Assembly: GCA_016280395.1 (NCBI GenBank)
Contig: JAEEGQ010000011.1
Span: 1-38,799, forward strand
DNA length: 38,799 nucleotides
From: Lachnospiraceae bacterium
GTDB taxonomy: Bacteria; Bacillota; Clostridia; Lachnospirales; Lachnospiraceae
Direction of reading: 5' to 3'
This document shows positions 1-7,874 of this stretch, in pieces (the stretch's first letter is position 1; every line of letters starts with the position of its first letter). Below the pieces are notes generated by a model that saw only the letters and a list, made by a program, of their open reading frames with translations, ran no database searches and was not told the DNA's origin. Made by a program: the position numbers and the translations under genes.

Positions 1-1342
1 TCACGGGAAGCGTGTAAACGCCGCCGTCTGCGTGCATCGCCTTTATCCTGCGGAATTCATCCATGATGTCTGCGATGGTATCAACGAAATCCGGGTAACC
101 TTCCGTAAGATGCAGGTAGCCGCCAAGGCCCAGCCTGTCCACGGGCTGGCGCAGCAGCGCGCGTCTTACGCTTATCCAGTATTTCTTGGCATCGAGAGCA
201 GGGTCGCCGCCCGGTGAGAAGGTAGGCGCACCGCCGAGTCCCACAGGGAACAGGTACGGGTGAAGCCTCAGCTCATGTGTGGGCACCTTTGCGCCTGCGC
301 AAAGCCTTACCTCAAAGCCGGAGAATACGCATTTAATAAGGCCGTCGAACCCGAACTCGCCGAACAGGTCGCTGTAGGGTTCAACGCCGATCCAGGAATC
401 ATCATAGAAGACATACGCTTTCTTGCCGTATCTGTGGGCTATCTCCACAAGCTCCTTGCCGTAATCCACAACAAATTCGTTTGTGAAGCGCATATAGTCA
501 AGCTGTTTCTTCGAAGGCGGCATATGGGTCACGTGAAGCCTGCCCTTGTTGACGAAATCCTCGGAAGTGAGCCTGTAGCCGTACTTTGCGGCAAAATCGT
601 CAAGTGCCTTCGGGCTCACGGTAAAGTCGTAGGAACCCCAGTCGGAGTAGCGGTTGCGGTTGCGCTCGTCGCTGCCCCAGATCCAGACGAAGTTGTAGAA
701 CAGTGATGTAAAGCGCACTACCGTGGTATCGGGGTGAGTCTCGCACCAGTTGATGAACCAGTTCGTCATGTACTCGCGGCACTCTTTCGTCCTCGGGTCG
801 ATGGGCATCAGGTGCTCTTTTGTCCAGTTGTTCGTCACATGGTTATACATGGAGATCTCTTCCCAGATGCGGTACACAAGGAAGTTCACCGTGTATGTGT
901 GGAAGGGAACTGCGTTCTTCACCTTCACTTTGCCGCATTTTTCGCAGAAATTCCAGTCGCGCCTTGCAACCTCCCGCCCCGCGGTGCGGTCAAAAACCTG
1001 CCAGTATTTAAGGGAATCTGCGGATGTGTTCACCCTGAACTGCTCGGTAAAATAGCCGTCCAGAGGGGTTATCTCCACCGTGTCGCCCTCCGCCGTCACA
1101 GGGTCGGACATAAGGAAGCTCTGCTGGAGCTTGTCCGGGTTTTTCTTTGCCCATTCGTTGTGATCGCGGATGATGCAGATGGTGGAATATATCCCATACC
1201 CTGCCTTCGTGATCTCGTCCGAGAGCACCGTTCCGTCGCTGTCGCGGATAACATCCGCGCCCCAGCGCTTCGCAAGCTCAAGTGTCAATTTTTCATACCC
1301 TGCCTCGCCCGGCAGAGTAAATGAACCGGTCCGTTCTAACAT
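1..1342 (-). CDS. GH112 phosphorylase, probable galactosyl-1,4-L-rhamnose phosphorylase (3' end outside window)
   Basis: The frame is open from an ATG at 1342 to the window edge, giving 447 residues; the family is usually about 720, so the C-terminal third is missing. Visible GH112 features are GADVIRDSDG (28-37), HNEW (61-64), MYNHVTNNW (165-173), VSPKALDDFAAKYGYRL (242-258) and DDSWIGVEPY (314-323). The Asp of DxWIG (315) aligns with the family's reported catalytic acid. GAGGAG lies seven bases before the ATG. GH112 enzymes phosphorolyse beta-galactosides of GlcNAc, GalNAc or L-rhamnose, releasing galactose 1-phosphate. The rhamnose genes and RG-I enzymes upstream favour the galactosyl-rhamnose activity known from Clostridium phytofermentans; that specificity is inferred from context. 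There is no signal peptide, so it should be cytoplasmic. It is the last visible gene of the catabolic run, separated from the CE12 gene by a palindromic repeat. Confidence 0.87.
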   Translation of the reverse strand, partial: MLERTGSFTLPGEAGYEKLTLELAKRWGADVIRDSDGTVLSDEITKAGYGIYSTICIIRDHNEWAKKNPDKLQQSFLMSDPVTAEGDTVEITPLDGYFTEQFRVNTSADSLKYWQVFDRTAGREVARRDWNFCEKCGKVKVKNAVPFHTYTVNFLVYRIWEEISMYNHVTNNWTKEHLMPIDPRTKECREYMTNWFINWCETHPDTTVVRFTSLFYNFVWIWGSDERNRNRYSDWGSYDFTVSPKALDDFAAKYGYRLTSEDFVNKGRLHVTHMPPSKKQLDYMRFTNEFVVDYGKELVEIAHRYGKKAYVFYDDSWIGVEPYSDLFGEFGFDGLIKCVFSGFEVRLCAGAKVPTHELRLHPYLFPVGLGGAPTFSPGGDPALDAKKYWISVRRALLRQPVDRLGLGGYLHLTEGYPDFVDTIADIMDEFRRIKAMHADGGVYTLPV

Positions 1343-1395
1343 GATCTGTCTCCTCACGCTTATATTTCTGTATTGTCGTATCACTTTATTGTATA

Positions 1396-1453
1396 TGTCA
1401 CCGGGGACGGTTCTAAGTGACAATGTTGTCAGAGAGAACCGTCCCCACTGACA
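1396..1453. repeat. REP-like intergenic palindrome
   Basis: Two perfect 12-base arms, GGGGACGGTTCT (1403-1414) and AGAACCGTCCCC (1435-1446), face each other. Inside is a second perfect palindrome TGACAA-TG-TTGTCA (1418-1431), and outside is TGTCA (1396-1400) matched by TGACA (1449-1453). The whole can fold as one long hairpin or cruciform. It lies in the 122-base gap between the CE12 stop and the GH112 start. No T-run follows on the minus strand, so it does not look like a simple terminator. GGGGACGGTTCT-type palindromes recur in many Firmicutes genomes as dispersed repeats, as far as I recall. Confidence 0.75.
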
Positions 1454-1464
1454 ACAAAAATGGT

Positions 1465-3153
1465 TCACACCTTCACCTGTCTGCAGATGTCCGCTGCTGC
1501 GCCCCTCTTTACGGTGTCTTCATCTTTCAGGCCGTAAGTTTCCAGGCTTTCAAGCACTTTTCCGTCGGGCCTGCGGCTTAAGTAACCAAGCTTTAATATC
1601 TCAAGGAATTCGCTGAGATTCACCGGTTTTTCGGGGTAAATGCGTTTTTCCTTCATCCACCTTTCGGGGATTATGCCGTTCTGCAGCGCGCATTCTATGC
1701 TGCCGGCGTAGGTCTCATGCCCCACAACATCCTCAAACATGTCATTGTATACGTTCGTAGGGAAGAATTTCACGGTCTTTATGACCATTTCAAAGGCTTC
1801 CGCCCTGGTAAGAATGTCATCAGGCCTTTCGAGGCCCGCAAACAGGTCTTCCGCGGGAGTGACGCCTGAGGCCGCTTTCCCTGCGTCTCCGGTGTTTTCC
1901 GCGTTTTCTCCCGCTCCTTCTTCTGCAGCAAGAGTTTCTTCCGGAAGCTTTATTACCGGCACCTCTTCCGGTGCTTTCCACTCTTCAAAGGTATCCGCCT
2001 CCACTATGCCGCATTTAGCAAGCCCTTCATACACAAATCCCGCAAAGAGATATGCGCCGTAATCGTTGCTGTGGGTGTAATCCGAAGGGAAATAATAGGC
2101 CCTTGCGGCTTCTCTGCCGTTTGAGGTCACAAAATCCATGCTCCTTGCGTGAAGATCAACATACGGAACAGCATTTTCCTTTGCGATCTTCTCGCAGGCG
2201 GCTGCGTACTCGCATAGCAGGTCGTTGTAGGTTCCGTCGCCCTTCCAGGTGTTGCGCGCAAGCGGCGAAACAATGACCGGAGTTGCGCCTTTCCCCTTTA
2301 TCTCATCAATATAACGTTTGAGATTTGCGGTATACCCTTCATAGGCCTTTAACGACTCAAGCTTCTGGTCGTTGTGCCCGAACTGGAACAGACAATAATC
2401 ACCGGGCTTGATATTCTCAAGGATAATGTCATAATGCCCTTCGTTGCGCATGCTCTCCGTGGTAAGACCGGAGTGCGCATGGTTCGAGACAGCAATGCGG
2501 CTTCCGACAAAGTAAGAGAGCATCTGCCCCCAGCCGCTGTAGCTCAATGCAGGGTCGTAAGGGTAAACCGCGCTCTGGTCTGTAAGTGTGGAGTCGCCCG
2601 CAATGTAGATGCAGGGGATATCCGCCTTCTTTATCTCGACGCTCTTTAACACAAGGCCTTTGCCCACAAGCGCAACATCCACCGTTTTGTCCCCGAAGAC
2701 TTCGGTGTGGCCGCGGGGGATCACAGGAAGCACATTTACGGCATATTCTCCCGCAAAAAAGCTGCCCTTAACAAATCTCCGCTTTAAGGCAAGGCGCCTT
2801 CTTCCAAGGAAAAGCAGGCCTTCTGTTTCCTCTTCGGCGTAGATCACAACCTTAACATGATAATTGCCGTATTCAGGCACATCCGCCTTAAAAAGCAGCG
2901 GAATCAAGCCGTCGCCTGCGTATTCGGTCTTTGCGCCGCAGGGGGTATACTTGAGTTTTATCAGCTTTTGCCCGCCGCATCTGTCGTTCTTCAAAAAACC
3001 GCTGTTTATCTCGGGGATGCGCAAAAGCGGCTCCGCATCTGCGTTTTCATCCGTGATGAAGCCGCAGTTCAGCTCCGGCTCTGCATTTTCCCCGTTATTA
3101 ACCTCATAGAGGGTACGCGCATCAGACGTACCCTCGGTAAATTCGTATTTCAT
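1465..3153 (-). CDS. Rhamnogalacturonan acetylesterase (CE12, SGNH fold) with SLH-like C-terminal region
   Basis: A 562-residue esterase expected to remove acetyl groups from RG-I. An N-terminal beta-sandwich-like region (1-175) precedes the SGNH domain: GDSTLTD (186-192, nucleophile Ser188), GWGQ (207-210), FGHND (258-262) and SDYTH (357-361, Asp358 and His361). An acidic Ala/Glu/Gly linker (408-432) leads to a tail (445-562) resembling SLH repeats: LTRAEA, then FEDV with a YAGSIECALQNGII segment, then YPEKPVNLSEFLEIL. No signal peptide is visible, which is odd for SLH-type modules. The ATG at 3153 overlaps the GH105 stop (TGATG), implying translational coupling; a TTG one codon upstream is possible but less likely. 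It is a paralogue of the plus-strand esterase at 34788. Confidence 0.85.
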   Translation of the reverse strand: MKYEFTEGTSDARTLYEVNNGENAEPELNCGFITDENADAEPLLRIPEINSGFLKNDRCGGQKLIKLKYTPCGAKTEYAGDGLIPLLFKADVPEYGNYHVKVVIYAEEETEGLLFLGRRRLALKRRFVKGSFFAGEYAVNVLPVIPRGHTEVFGDKTVDVALVGKGLVLKSVEIKKADIPCIYIAGDSTLTDQSAVYPYDPALSYSGWGQMLSYFVGSRIAVSNHAHSGLTTESMRNEGHYDIILENIKPGDYCLFQFGHNDQKLESLKAYEGYTANLKRYIDEIKGKGATPVIVSPLARNTWKGDGTYNDLLCEYAAACEKIAKENAVPYVDLHARSMDFVTSNGREAARAYYFPSDYTHSNDYGAYLFAGFVYEGLAKCGIVEADTFEEWKAPEEVPVIKLPEETLAAEEGAGENAENTGDAGKAASGVTPAEDLFAGLERPDDILTRAEAFEMVIKTVKFFPTNVYNDMFEDVVGHETYAGSIECALQNGIIPERWMKEKRIYPEKPVNLSEFLEILKLGYLSRRPDGKVLESLETYGLKDEDTVKRGAAADICRQVKV

Positions 3154-4205
3154 CAAAGTGCCCCGTCATTTCTGTGGTTTGCGGTGTCAAGCAGGCCTGC
3201 GAAGAAGGCAAGTGCCATGCCCTGGCCCCAGCCCTGGATCCACTTCTTGCTGATGCCCATGTAGCCCTCACGGTCCTTCATTACCGCGGTGCCGCCGGAA
3301 ACGTTCATGACGCGGCCGTCCTCGCTCACGTTTTCAAGCAGACCCTTGATGGATTTGTTGATATACGGCGTGTGGAGCGGGTTGCCCTTTGCAAGCATTG
3401 CGGCTGCGATGCCTGCGGATGCCGAGATTTCCTCGTAGGACTCCTCATCATCAAGGATCGTTCTCCAGAGGCCGTTCTCCGTCTGGCATTCTTTAAGTGC
3501 AGCAAGCTGCTCGTTAAGAGACCCAACGATCTCAAGGAATTTCGGATACAGGTAAGCTTCCGGAAGAATAAGCCCCACCTGGCTCATTGTGTAGGCTGCC
3601 CAGCAGTTTGCCCTGCCCCAGTAGAAGCCCGACATATGATCCTTTGTGATGTTGTTGTAGCCGTGGTACCAGAGGCCCGTATCCTCGTTCTGAAGGTACT
3701 GGATGTGCCAGTAATACTGGTTCAGAGCATCTTCTATAAGATCTGCGTCCTTAAGCTTTACGCCGACGCGGAGCATGAGGAATGCCGCCATGAACAGGGT
3801 GTCTGCCCAGCACTGCTCGGGGAAGTCGTTGTTTGCGGAAACAGTGTGCTGGAGCACATTATCGCCGAAACGCAATGCTTCTTTGCGCAGATACTCGATC
3901 TTTGTCATAAGGATATCCCAGTATTTCTGGTCGTTTGTGGCCTCATAAAGCGTGATGAGGCAATGGCCCATAGCGCATGTGTTAACGGTCCAGACAGACG
4001 GCAGCCCAAGCTCGATATAAAAGTCGATGCGGTCCTTCATCAGCTTCAGGTATTTCTCATTCTTTGTTACCTCATATGCCTTGCTGATGCCGTAGTACGC
4101 AACACCGCAGGGCCAGTCCCATGTAAGATCCATGCGCATTGTGCGCTCAACGATCTTATCCACTACCTTTTCAATCTGCTCCCGATTGTACTCAAATCCT
4201 GCCAT
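3153..4205 (-). CDS. Unsaturated rhamnogalacturonyl hydrolase (GH105, YteR/YesR type)
   Basis: A 350-residue cytoplasmic alpha/alpha-barrel enzyme. It should hydrate and cleave the 4,5-unsaturated galacturonyl residue that lyases leave on rhamnose, giving rhamnose plus a keto-uronate. Recognisable features are WDWPCGVAYYG (29-39), repeated helical segments with aromatic pairs, and QCWADTLFMAAF (131-142), whose Asp135 matches the catalytic Asp of B. subtilis YteR. HMSGFYWGRANCW further on belongs to the substrate-binding face. The frame could begin at 4229, but a strong AGGAGG (4211-4216) sits five bases before the ATG at 4205, so I use that start. The stop overlaps the CE12 start by one base. 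It lies downstream of rhaD in the rhamnose run and supplies rhamnose to RhaA. Confidence 0.9.
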   Translation of the reverse strand: MAGFEYNREQIEKVVDKIVERTMRMDLTWDWPCGVAYYGISKAYEVTKNEKYLKLMKDRIDFYIELGLPSVWTVNTCAMGHCLITLYEATNDQKYWDILMTKIEYLRKEALRFGDNVLQHTVSANNDFPEQCWADTLFMAAFLMLRVGVKLKDADLIEDALNQYYWHIQYLQNEDTGLWYHGYNNITKDHMSGFYWGRANCWAAYTMSQVGLILPEAYLYPKFLEIVGSLNEQLAALKECQTENGLWRTILDDEESYEEISASAGIAAAMLAKGNPLHTPYINKSIKGLLENVSEDGRVMNVSGGTAVMKDREGYMGISKKWIQGWGQGMALAFFAGLLDTANHRNDGAL

Positions 4206-4210
4206 TATAG

Positions 4211-4216
4211 CCTCCT
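4211..4216 (-). promoter_or_regulatory. Ribosome binding site fixing the GH105 start
   Basis: AGGAGG on the minus strand, five bases before the ATG at 4205. It lies inside the longer open frame that begins at 4229, so it argues for the internal ATG as the true start. Confidence 0.8.
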
Positions 4217-4270
4217 GAATATCTCTCATTTATACTGATTTTTGGTTTATTCGTTAGTTTTTTGCCCCGA

Positions 4271-5092
4271 TCACTTCTCATACAGGAATCTTTCGGGCAA
4301 TGTCACATTGAAGTCCCTTGCCAGATCCTTAAAGTTCTGCACGGTGATGGTCTGCAGCTTGTCGGGCCTCATGGAGAGGACTTTTACAAGGATCTCCGCC
4401 GATTTTTCCGCTGTATGCATGAGTCCGAAGGTGATGTCGAAATCCTCGCCGGCTGCAAACATGCCGTGGTGCGCCCATACGGCAAGGTCGTACTTCTTCA
4501 TCAGTTCGCTTGTCGCCACCGCGATGTCGCGCCCGCCGGGCACCATCCACGGAACAACACCCACGCCGTCAGGGAAGACAACAGGGCACTCGGTAGCCAT
4601 CTCCCAGAGCTCTCTTGTGAAGACCTCATCGGTAAGCGGCAGCACGAATGTGAGGGCGATGATGTTCGTTGTATGCGCGTGGTAGATAACGCGGTACTTG
4701 GGGTTGATCTTGAATTTCACCTCATGGTTCATAAGGTGGCTCGGAAGCTCGGATGTGGGCCTTCCGCCGTTTACAAGTCCCCAGACGATGCGGTAGTTCT
4801 CTCCCTTCTCGTCAAGCTCTATCATAGCCATGGAATCCTCGGGATCGATAATGGTGTTCCTGAAGAATTTTCCCGAGCCCGTCACAAGAAAGTATTCGCC
4901 CGCAAGCGCCGGAACGCTTGTCCCGATAGGCTTCCACTCAAGGGGCTTGAAATTTTCCTTTACACTCTCAACCTCTTCTTTTTTCACGCGGTAAGAGAGG
5001 TTGCCGCCGTTTCTTTCATGCCAGCCCTGCTCCCAGCCGTCGTTGGCCATTCTGATAAAACCTTTTACAAATTCAGCATCTAAAAACTTCAT
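4271..5092 (-). CDS. rhaD: L-rhamnulose-1-phosphate aldolase
   Basis: A 273-residue class II (zinc) aldolase that splits rhamnulose 1-phosphate into dihydroxyacetone phosphate and L-lactaldehyde, the last rhamnose-specific step. The zinc set is present: HAH (138 and 140) and the second His of WAHHG (209). The catalytic Glu is Glu115 in RPTSELPSH. These correspond to His141, His143, His212 and Glu117 of the E. coli enzyme. GNLSYR and TGSGKFF (phosphate binding) also fit. Length matches the family at about 274. AGGAGG precedes the ATG. It follows rhaA by 65 bases on the same strand. The lactaldehyde-processing enzymes are not in the window. Confidence 0.95.
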   Translation of the reverse strand: MKFLDAEFVKGFIRMANDGWEQGWHERNGGNLSYRVKKEEVESVKENFKPLEWKPIGTSVPALAGEYFLVTGSGKFFRNTIIDPEDSMAMIELDEKGENYRIVWGLVNGGRPTSELPSHLMNHEVKFKINPKYRVIYHAHTTNIIALTFVLPLTDEVFTRELWEMATECPVVFPDGVGVVPWMVPGGRDIAVATSELMKKYDLAVWAHHGMFAAGEDFDITFGLMHTAEKSAEILVKVLSMRPDKLQTITVQNFKDLARDFNVTLPERFLYEK

Positions 5093-5157
5093 GTCAATCC
5101 TCCTTCTGAAAGACCGTTTTCCACAATTCCGTTAAAAGCCGGGATCACGCGAAAACC

Positions 5158-6402
5158 TTATCTTTTCAGCAGTACGTCCTTTTCATATTTTTCAATCTCA
5201 TCATAGAAGCCGTAATCGTCAACTACACCTTCTCTTCTGAGGTACTCGTCCCATATCTCGCCAAGGGGCAGGAGTTTTACAGCTTCCTGCATTACCATCT
5301 TCTTACCGAGCTCATTCTTGTCCTGAAGCTCCTTTAACATTTCGTGAGGCATGCAGAGTGCCTCAAGAAGCGCCTTTTCCCAGCTCCTGAAGCCGGTTGC
5401 AAGGGCGGAGATGCGGTTGATGGAGGCATCGAAATAGTCAAGAGCCATGTGAACTCTTGAAAGGCCGCCGCAGCGAACGATCTCCTTTGCCATCTCGCGA
5501 GTCTCGTCATCAAAAAGCACTACATGGTCCGAATCCCAGCGGATAGGACGGGTGATATGCAATGCGAACTCAGGATAGAAGCACATGAGCGCAGGGATCT
5601 TGTCGGAAACAACTTCCGTGGGATGATAATGACCGTTGTCCATAAGAGGCATAACACCTTCGTGTGTAGCCGCAAAGCTTAAAGTGAACTCTGCGGAGCC
5701 TGCGGTGTAAGCTTCAACGCCGATGCCGAAAACCTTGGATTCTACGCAGGGTTTAACAAGGTTCCTGTCGTAAGGTACGGAAAGTATCTGTTCAATGGAA
5801 TCTTTATAACGCATTCTCGGGCCCATGCGGTCTGCGGGAACATCCTTGTAGCCGTCTCCGATCCAGATGTTCATAACGCAGGGGATGCCGGTCTCTTTCG
5901 CAAAATACTCGGAAATGCGGATGCAGGCCTGGCCGTGGCGGATCCAGAACTTTCTTGTCTCCTCGTCAGGGCTTGTAAGGGTAAGACCGTCCTTAACATG
6001 AGGGCTCGAGAAGAAGGTAGGGTTGAAGTCAAGGCCGCAGCCGTGCTTCTTTGCAAGCTCTACCCACTTTTTGAAATGCCTGGGCTCTAATGCGTCACGG
6101 TCTGCATACTCACCGTTTTCAAAAATAGCATAGGATGCGTGCACATTTATCTTCTTTGTTCCGGGCGTAAGCTCGAAAACCTTCTCGTAGTCGGCAAAAA
6201 GCTGCTCGGGTGTCATGGCCTTGCCGGGGTAGTTTCCGGTTGTCTGGATGCCTCCTGTAAGCGGGCCGTCCTGGTCGAAGCCCTTGACATCGTCAAGCTG
6301 CCAGCAGTGCAGTGCCACAGGCACTTTCTTTAAGGTTTCAATGGCCTTGTCGGTATCAATACCGAGCTTTGCGTATTTTTCTTTTGCTTCCTGATAACTC
6401 AT
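5158..6402 (-). CDS. rhaA: L-rhamnose isomerase
   Basis: A 414-residue cytoplasmic isomerase converting L-rhamnose to L-rhamnulose; family length is about 419. Characteristic stretches include the N-terminal VPVALHCWQLDDVKGF, the substrate-site region GLDFNPTFFSSP, and metal-site segments GVEAYTAGSAEF and MDNGHYHPTE. DSDHVVLFDDE near the C-terminal side supplies further metal-binding acids. A GAGGAG site precedes the ATG. It lies 69 bases downstream of rhaB; a small GGGG-ATG-CCCC inverted repeat (6426-6436) in the gap has too short a loop and no T-run to act as a terminator. The order rhaB-rhaA-rhaD is complete and in transcription order. Confidence 0.96.
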   Translation of the reverse strand: MSYQEAKEKYAKLGIDTDKAIETLKKVPVALHCWQLDDVKGFDQDGPLTGGIQTTGNYPGKAMTPEQLFADYEKVFELTPGTKKINVHASYAIFENGEYADRDALEPRHFKKWVELAKKHGCGLDFNPTFFSSPHVKDGLTLTSPDEETRKFWIRHGQACIRISEYFAKETGIPCVMNIWIGDGYKDVPADRMGPRMRYKDSIEQILSVPYDRNLVKPCVESKVFGIGVEAYTAGSAEFTLSFAATHEGVMPLMDNGHYHPTEVVSDKIPALMCFYPEFALHITRPIRWDSDHVVLFDDETREMAKEIVRCGGLSRVHMALDYFDASINRISALATGFRSWEKALLEALCMPHEMLKELQDKNELGKKMVMQEAVKLLPLGEIWDEYLRREGVVDDYGFYDEIEKYEKDVLLKR

Positions 6403-6471
6403 GTTTTTTCTCCTCTTCTGTTTTTGGGGATGCCCCTGTATTATTAATTGAACTGTCAGTATTTCCTGTAT

Positions 6472-7869
6472 TTATGCTTTGTACTCTTTTACATCAAACG
6501 AGTCAAATACCAGTTTTCTTGCGGCTTTAAGGCCGTCTACAACGCCGTCTGCCATCATCTGCACGCACAGGTTTCCGATGGCAGTTGCCTCGGAGGGCCC
6601 TGCGTAAACAGTGCGCCCGCAGGCTTTTGCGGTGATGCGGTTTAAGTAATCCGCGTTCGATCCGCCGCCTATTATCGAAACGGAGTCGTAGTGCTTTCCG
6701 GTGATGCTCTCTATCTCATGCAGCGTGTCTGCGTAGCACTTTGCAAGGGAATTGTAGATTACAGCCGCGATCTGTGCAGGTGTCTCAGGAACTTCCTGAC
6801 CGGACTCTTTGCATGCCTTCTGCACTTCCTCAGACATACTCCCGGGGGCTAAGAACCTGCTGTCGTTTGCGGGAACTATCGAGCTTATCGTCTCTTTGGA
6901 TGCCTGCTCGCAAAGCTCTCCGTAGCTTAAATCCGGAGCCGTCTCCGCTTTTGCGGAATTGATCATCCAGAGTCCCATTATGTTCTTAAGATATCTGAAG
7001 CGGTGGTCGAAGCCGCCTTCGTTCGTAAGATTGCGCTTTCTGCTCTCTTCCGAGGCATTTGCCTGCAAAAGCTCGGTGCCCATGAGCGACCAGGTGCCGG
7101 AGCTTATGTAGAGTGCTTCGTCGCTCTGGGTCGGAACCGCAACAACGGCGGAACCCGTATCATGCGTAGCCGGAAGGACTACAGTGCAGTTAAAACCGAC
7201 TTCATCCGCAACCTCAGGTCTTAATTCCCCGAGCTTTGTGCCGGGAAGCGCTATCTTTGTGAATATCTTCTTCGGGTACCCGAGCTTTTCTATCATCTCA
7301 AAATCCCAGTCACAGGTCCCGGGGTTCAAAAGCTGCGTGGTTGACGCGTTTGTGTACTCCGTAAGGCGCTTTCCCGTGAGCAGGAAATTGAAATAATCAG
7401 GGATGAGAAGCAGTGTTTCCGCTTTTTCAAGGTTTTCGGGCTCCTGCAGTTTTGCGGCCATCAACTGGTAAACCGTGTTGAAGGGCTGCTTCTGTATGCC
7501 TGTGCGGCCGTAGAGCGCTTCCTCGGGGTAGGTCTTGTAAACCTCCGCCATCGCGCTTTCCGTGCGGCTGTCCCTGTAGCCGTAAACAGGGGCCGTAAGA
7601 TTTCCGGCAGCATCCAGCAGCGCGTAATCAACGCCCCAGGTGTCTATTCCCATGCTTTCCGGAACCTTGCCAAGGTCTTTGCACTTTTTCATGCCGGCCT
7701 TTATCTCTTTGAAAAGCTCCTTTGTGTCCCAATATCTGTGGCCGTTTTCCTCTTTCATCCCGTTCGGGAAGCGGTGCACCTCTTCAAGGACCATTTTTCC
7801 GTTTTCGATATGCGCCAGGATATGCCTTCCGCTCGAAGCGCCGATATCCACTGCAAGATAGTATTTCAT
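6472..7869 (-). CDS. rhaB: Rhamnulokinase (FGGY family)
   Basis: A 465-residue sugar kinase phosphorylating L-rhamnulose at O1. It has both halves of the FGGY/actin-like fold. The N-terminal phosphate loop is DIGASSGRH (8-16), followed by GIDTWGVDYALLD and RDSR in the sugar site. The C-terminal part has SSGTWSLMG and the adenosine motif IGGGSNADYLN. Length is normal for RhaB at about 470-490. The ATG at 7869 lies five bases after the PL26 stop, and its TAGGAGC ribosome site is formed by the last codons of that gene, so the two are probably translationally coupled. Neighbouring rhaA and rhaD make the assignment to rhamnulose rather than another ketose secure. Confidence 0.95.
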   Translation of the reverse strand: MKYYLAVDIGASSGRHILAHIENGKMVLEEVHRFPNGMKEENGHRYWDTKELFKEIKAGMKKCKDLGKVPESMGIDTWGVDYALLDAAGNLTAPVYGYRDSRTESAMAEVYKTYPEEALYGRTGIQKQPFNTVYQLMAAKLQEPENLEKAETLLLIPDYFNFLLTGKRLTEYTNASTTQLLNPGTCDWDFEMIEKLGYPKKIFTKIALPGTKLGELRPEVADEVGFNCTVVLPATHDTGSAVVAVPTQSDEALYISSGTWSLMGTELLQANASEESRKRNLTNEGGFDHRFRYLKNIMGLWMINSAKAETAPDLSYGELCEQASKETISSIVPANDSRFLAPGSMSEEVQKACKESGQEVPETPAQIAAVIYNSLAKCYADTLHEIESITGKHYDSVSIIGGGSNADYLNRITAKACGRTVYAGPSEATAIGNLCVQMMADGVVDGLKAARKLVFDSFDVKEYKA

Positions 7870-7874
7870 AAGAT

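Noticed and set aside
3174-4238. Long plus-strand open frame (354 codons) opposite the GH105 gene
   Set aside because: It is the antisense shadow of a well-supported gene, has no ribosome site or recognisable domain, and its composition is that of a reverse frame (Val/Cys/His rich).
4262-5083. Plus-strand open frame of 273 codons opposite rhaD
   Set aside because: rhaD has complete zinc and catalytic residues on the other strand; the antisense frame shows no family features.
6426-6436. GGGG-ATG-CCCC between rhaB and rhaA as a terminator
   Set aside because: The stem is four pairs with a three-base loop; too weak, and the rha genes clearly belong together.
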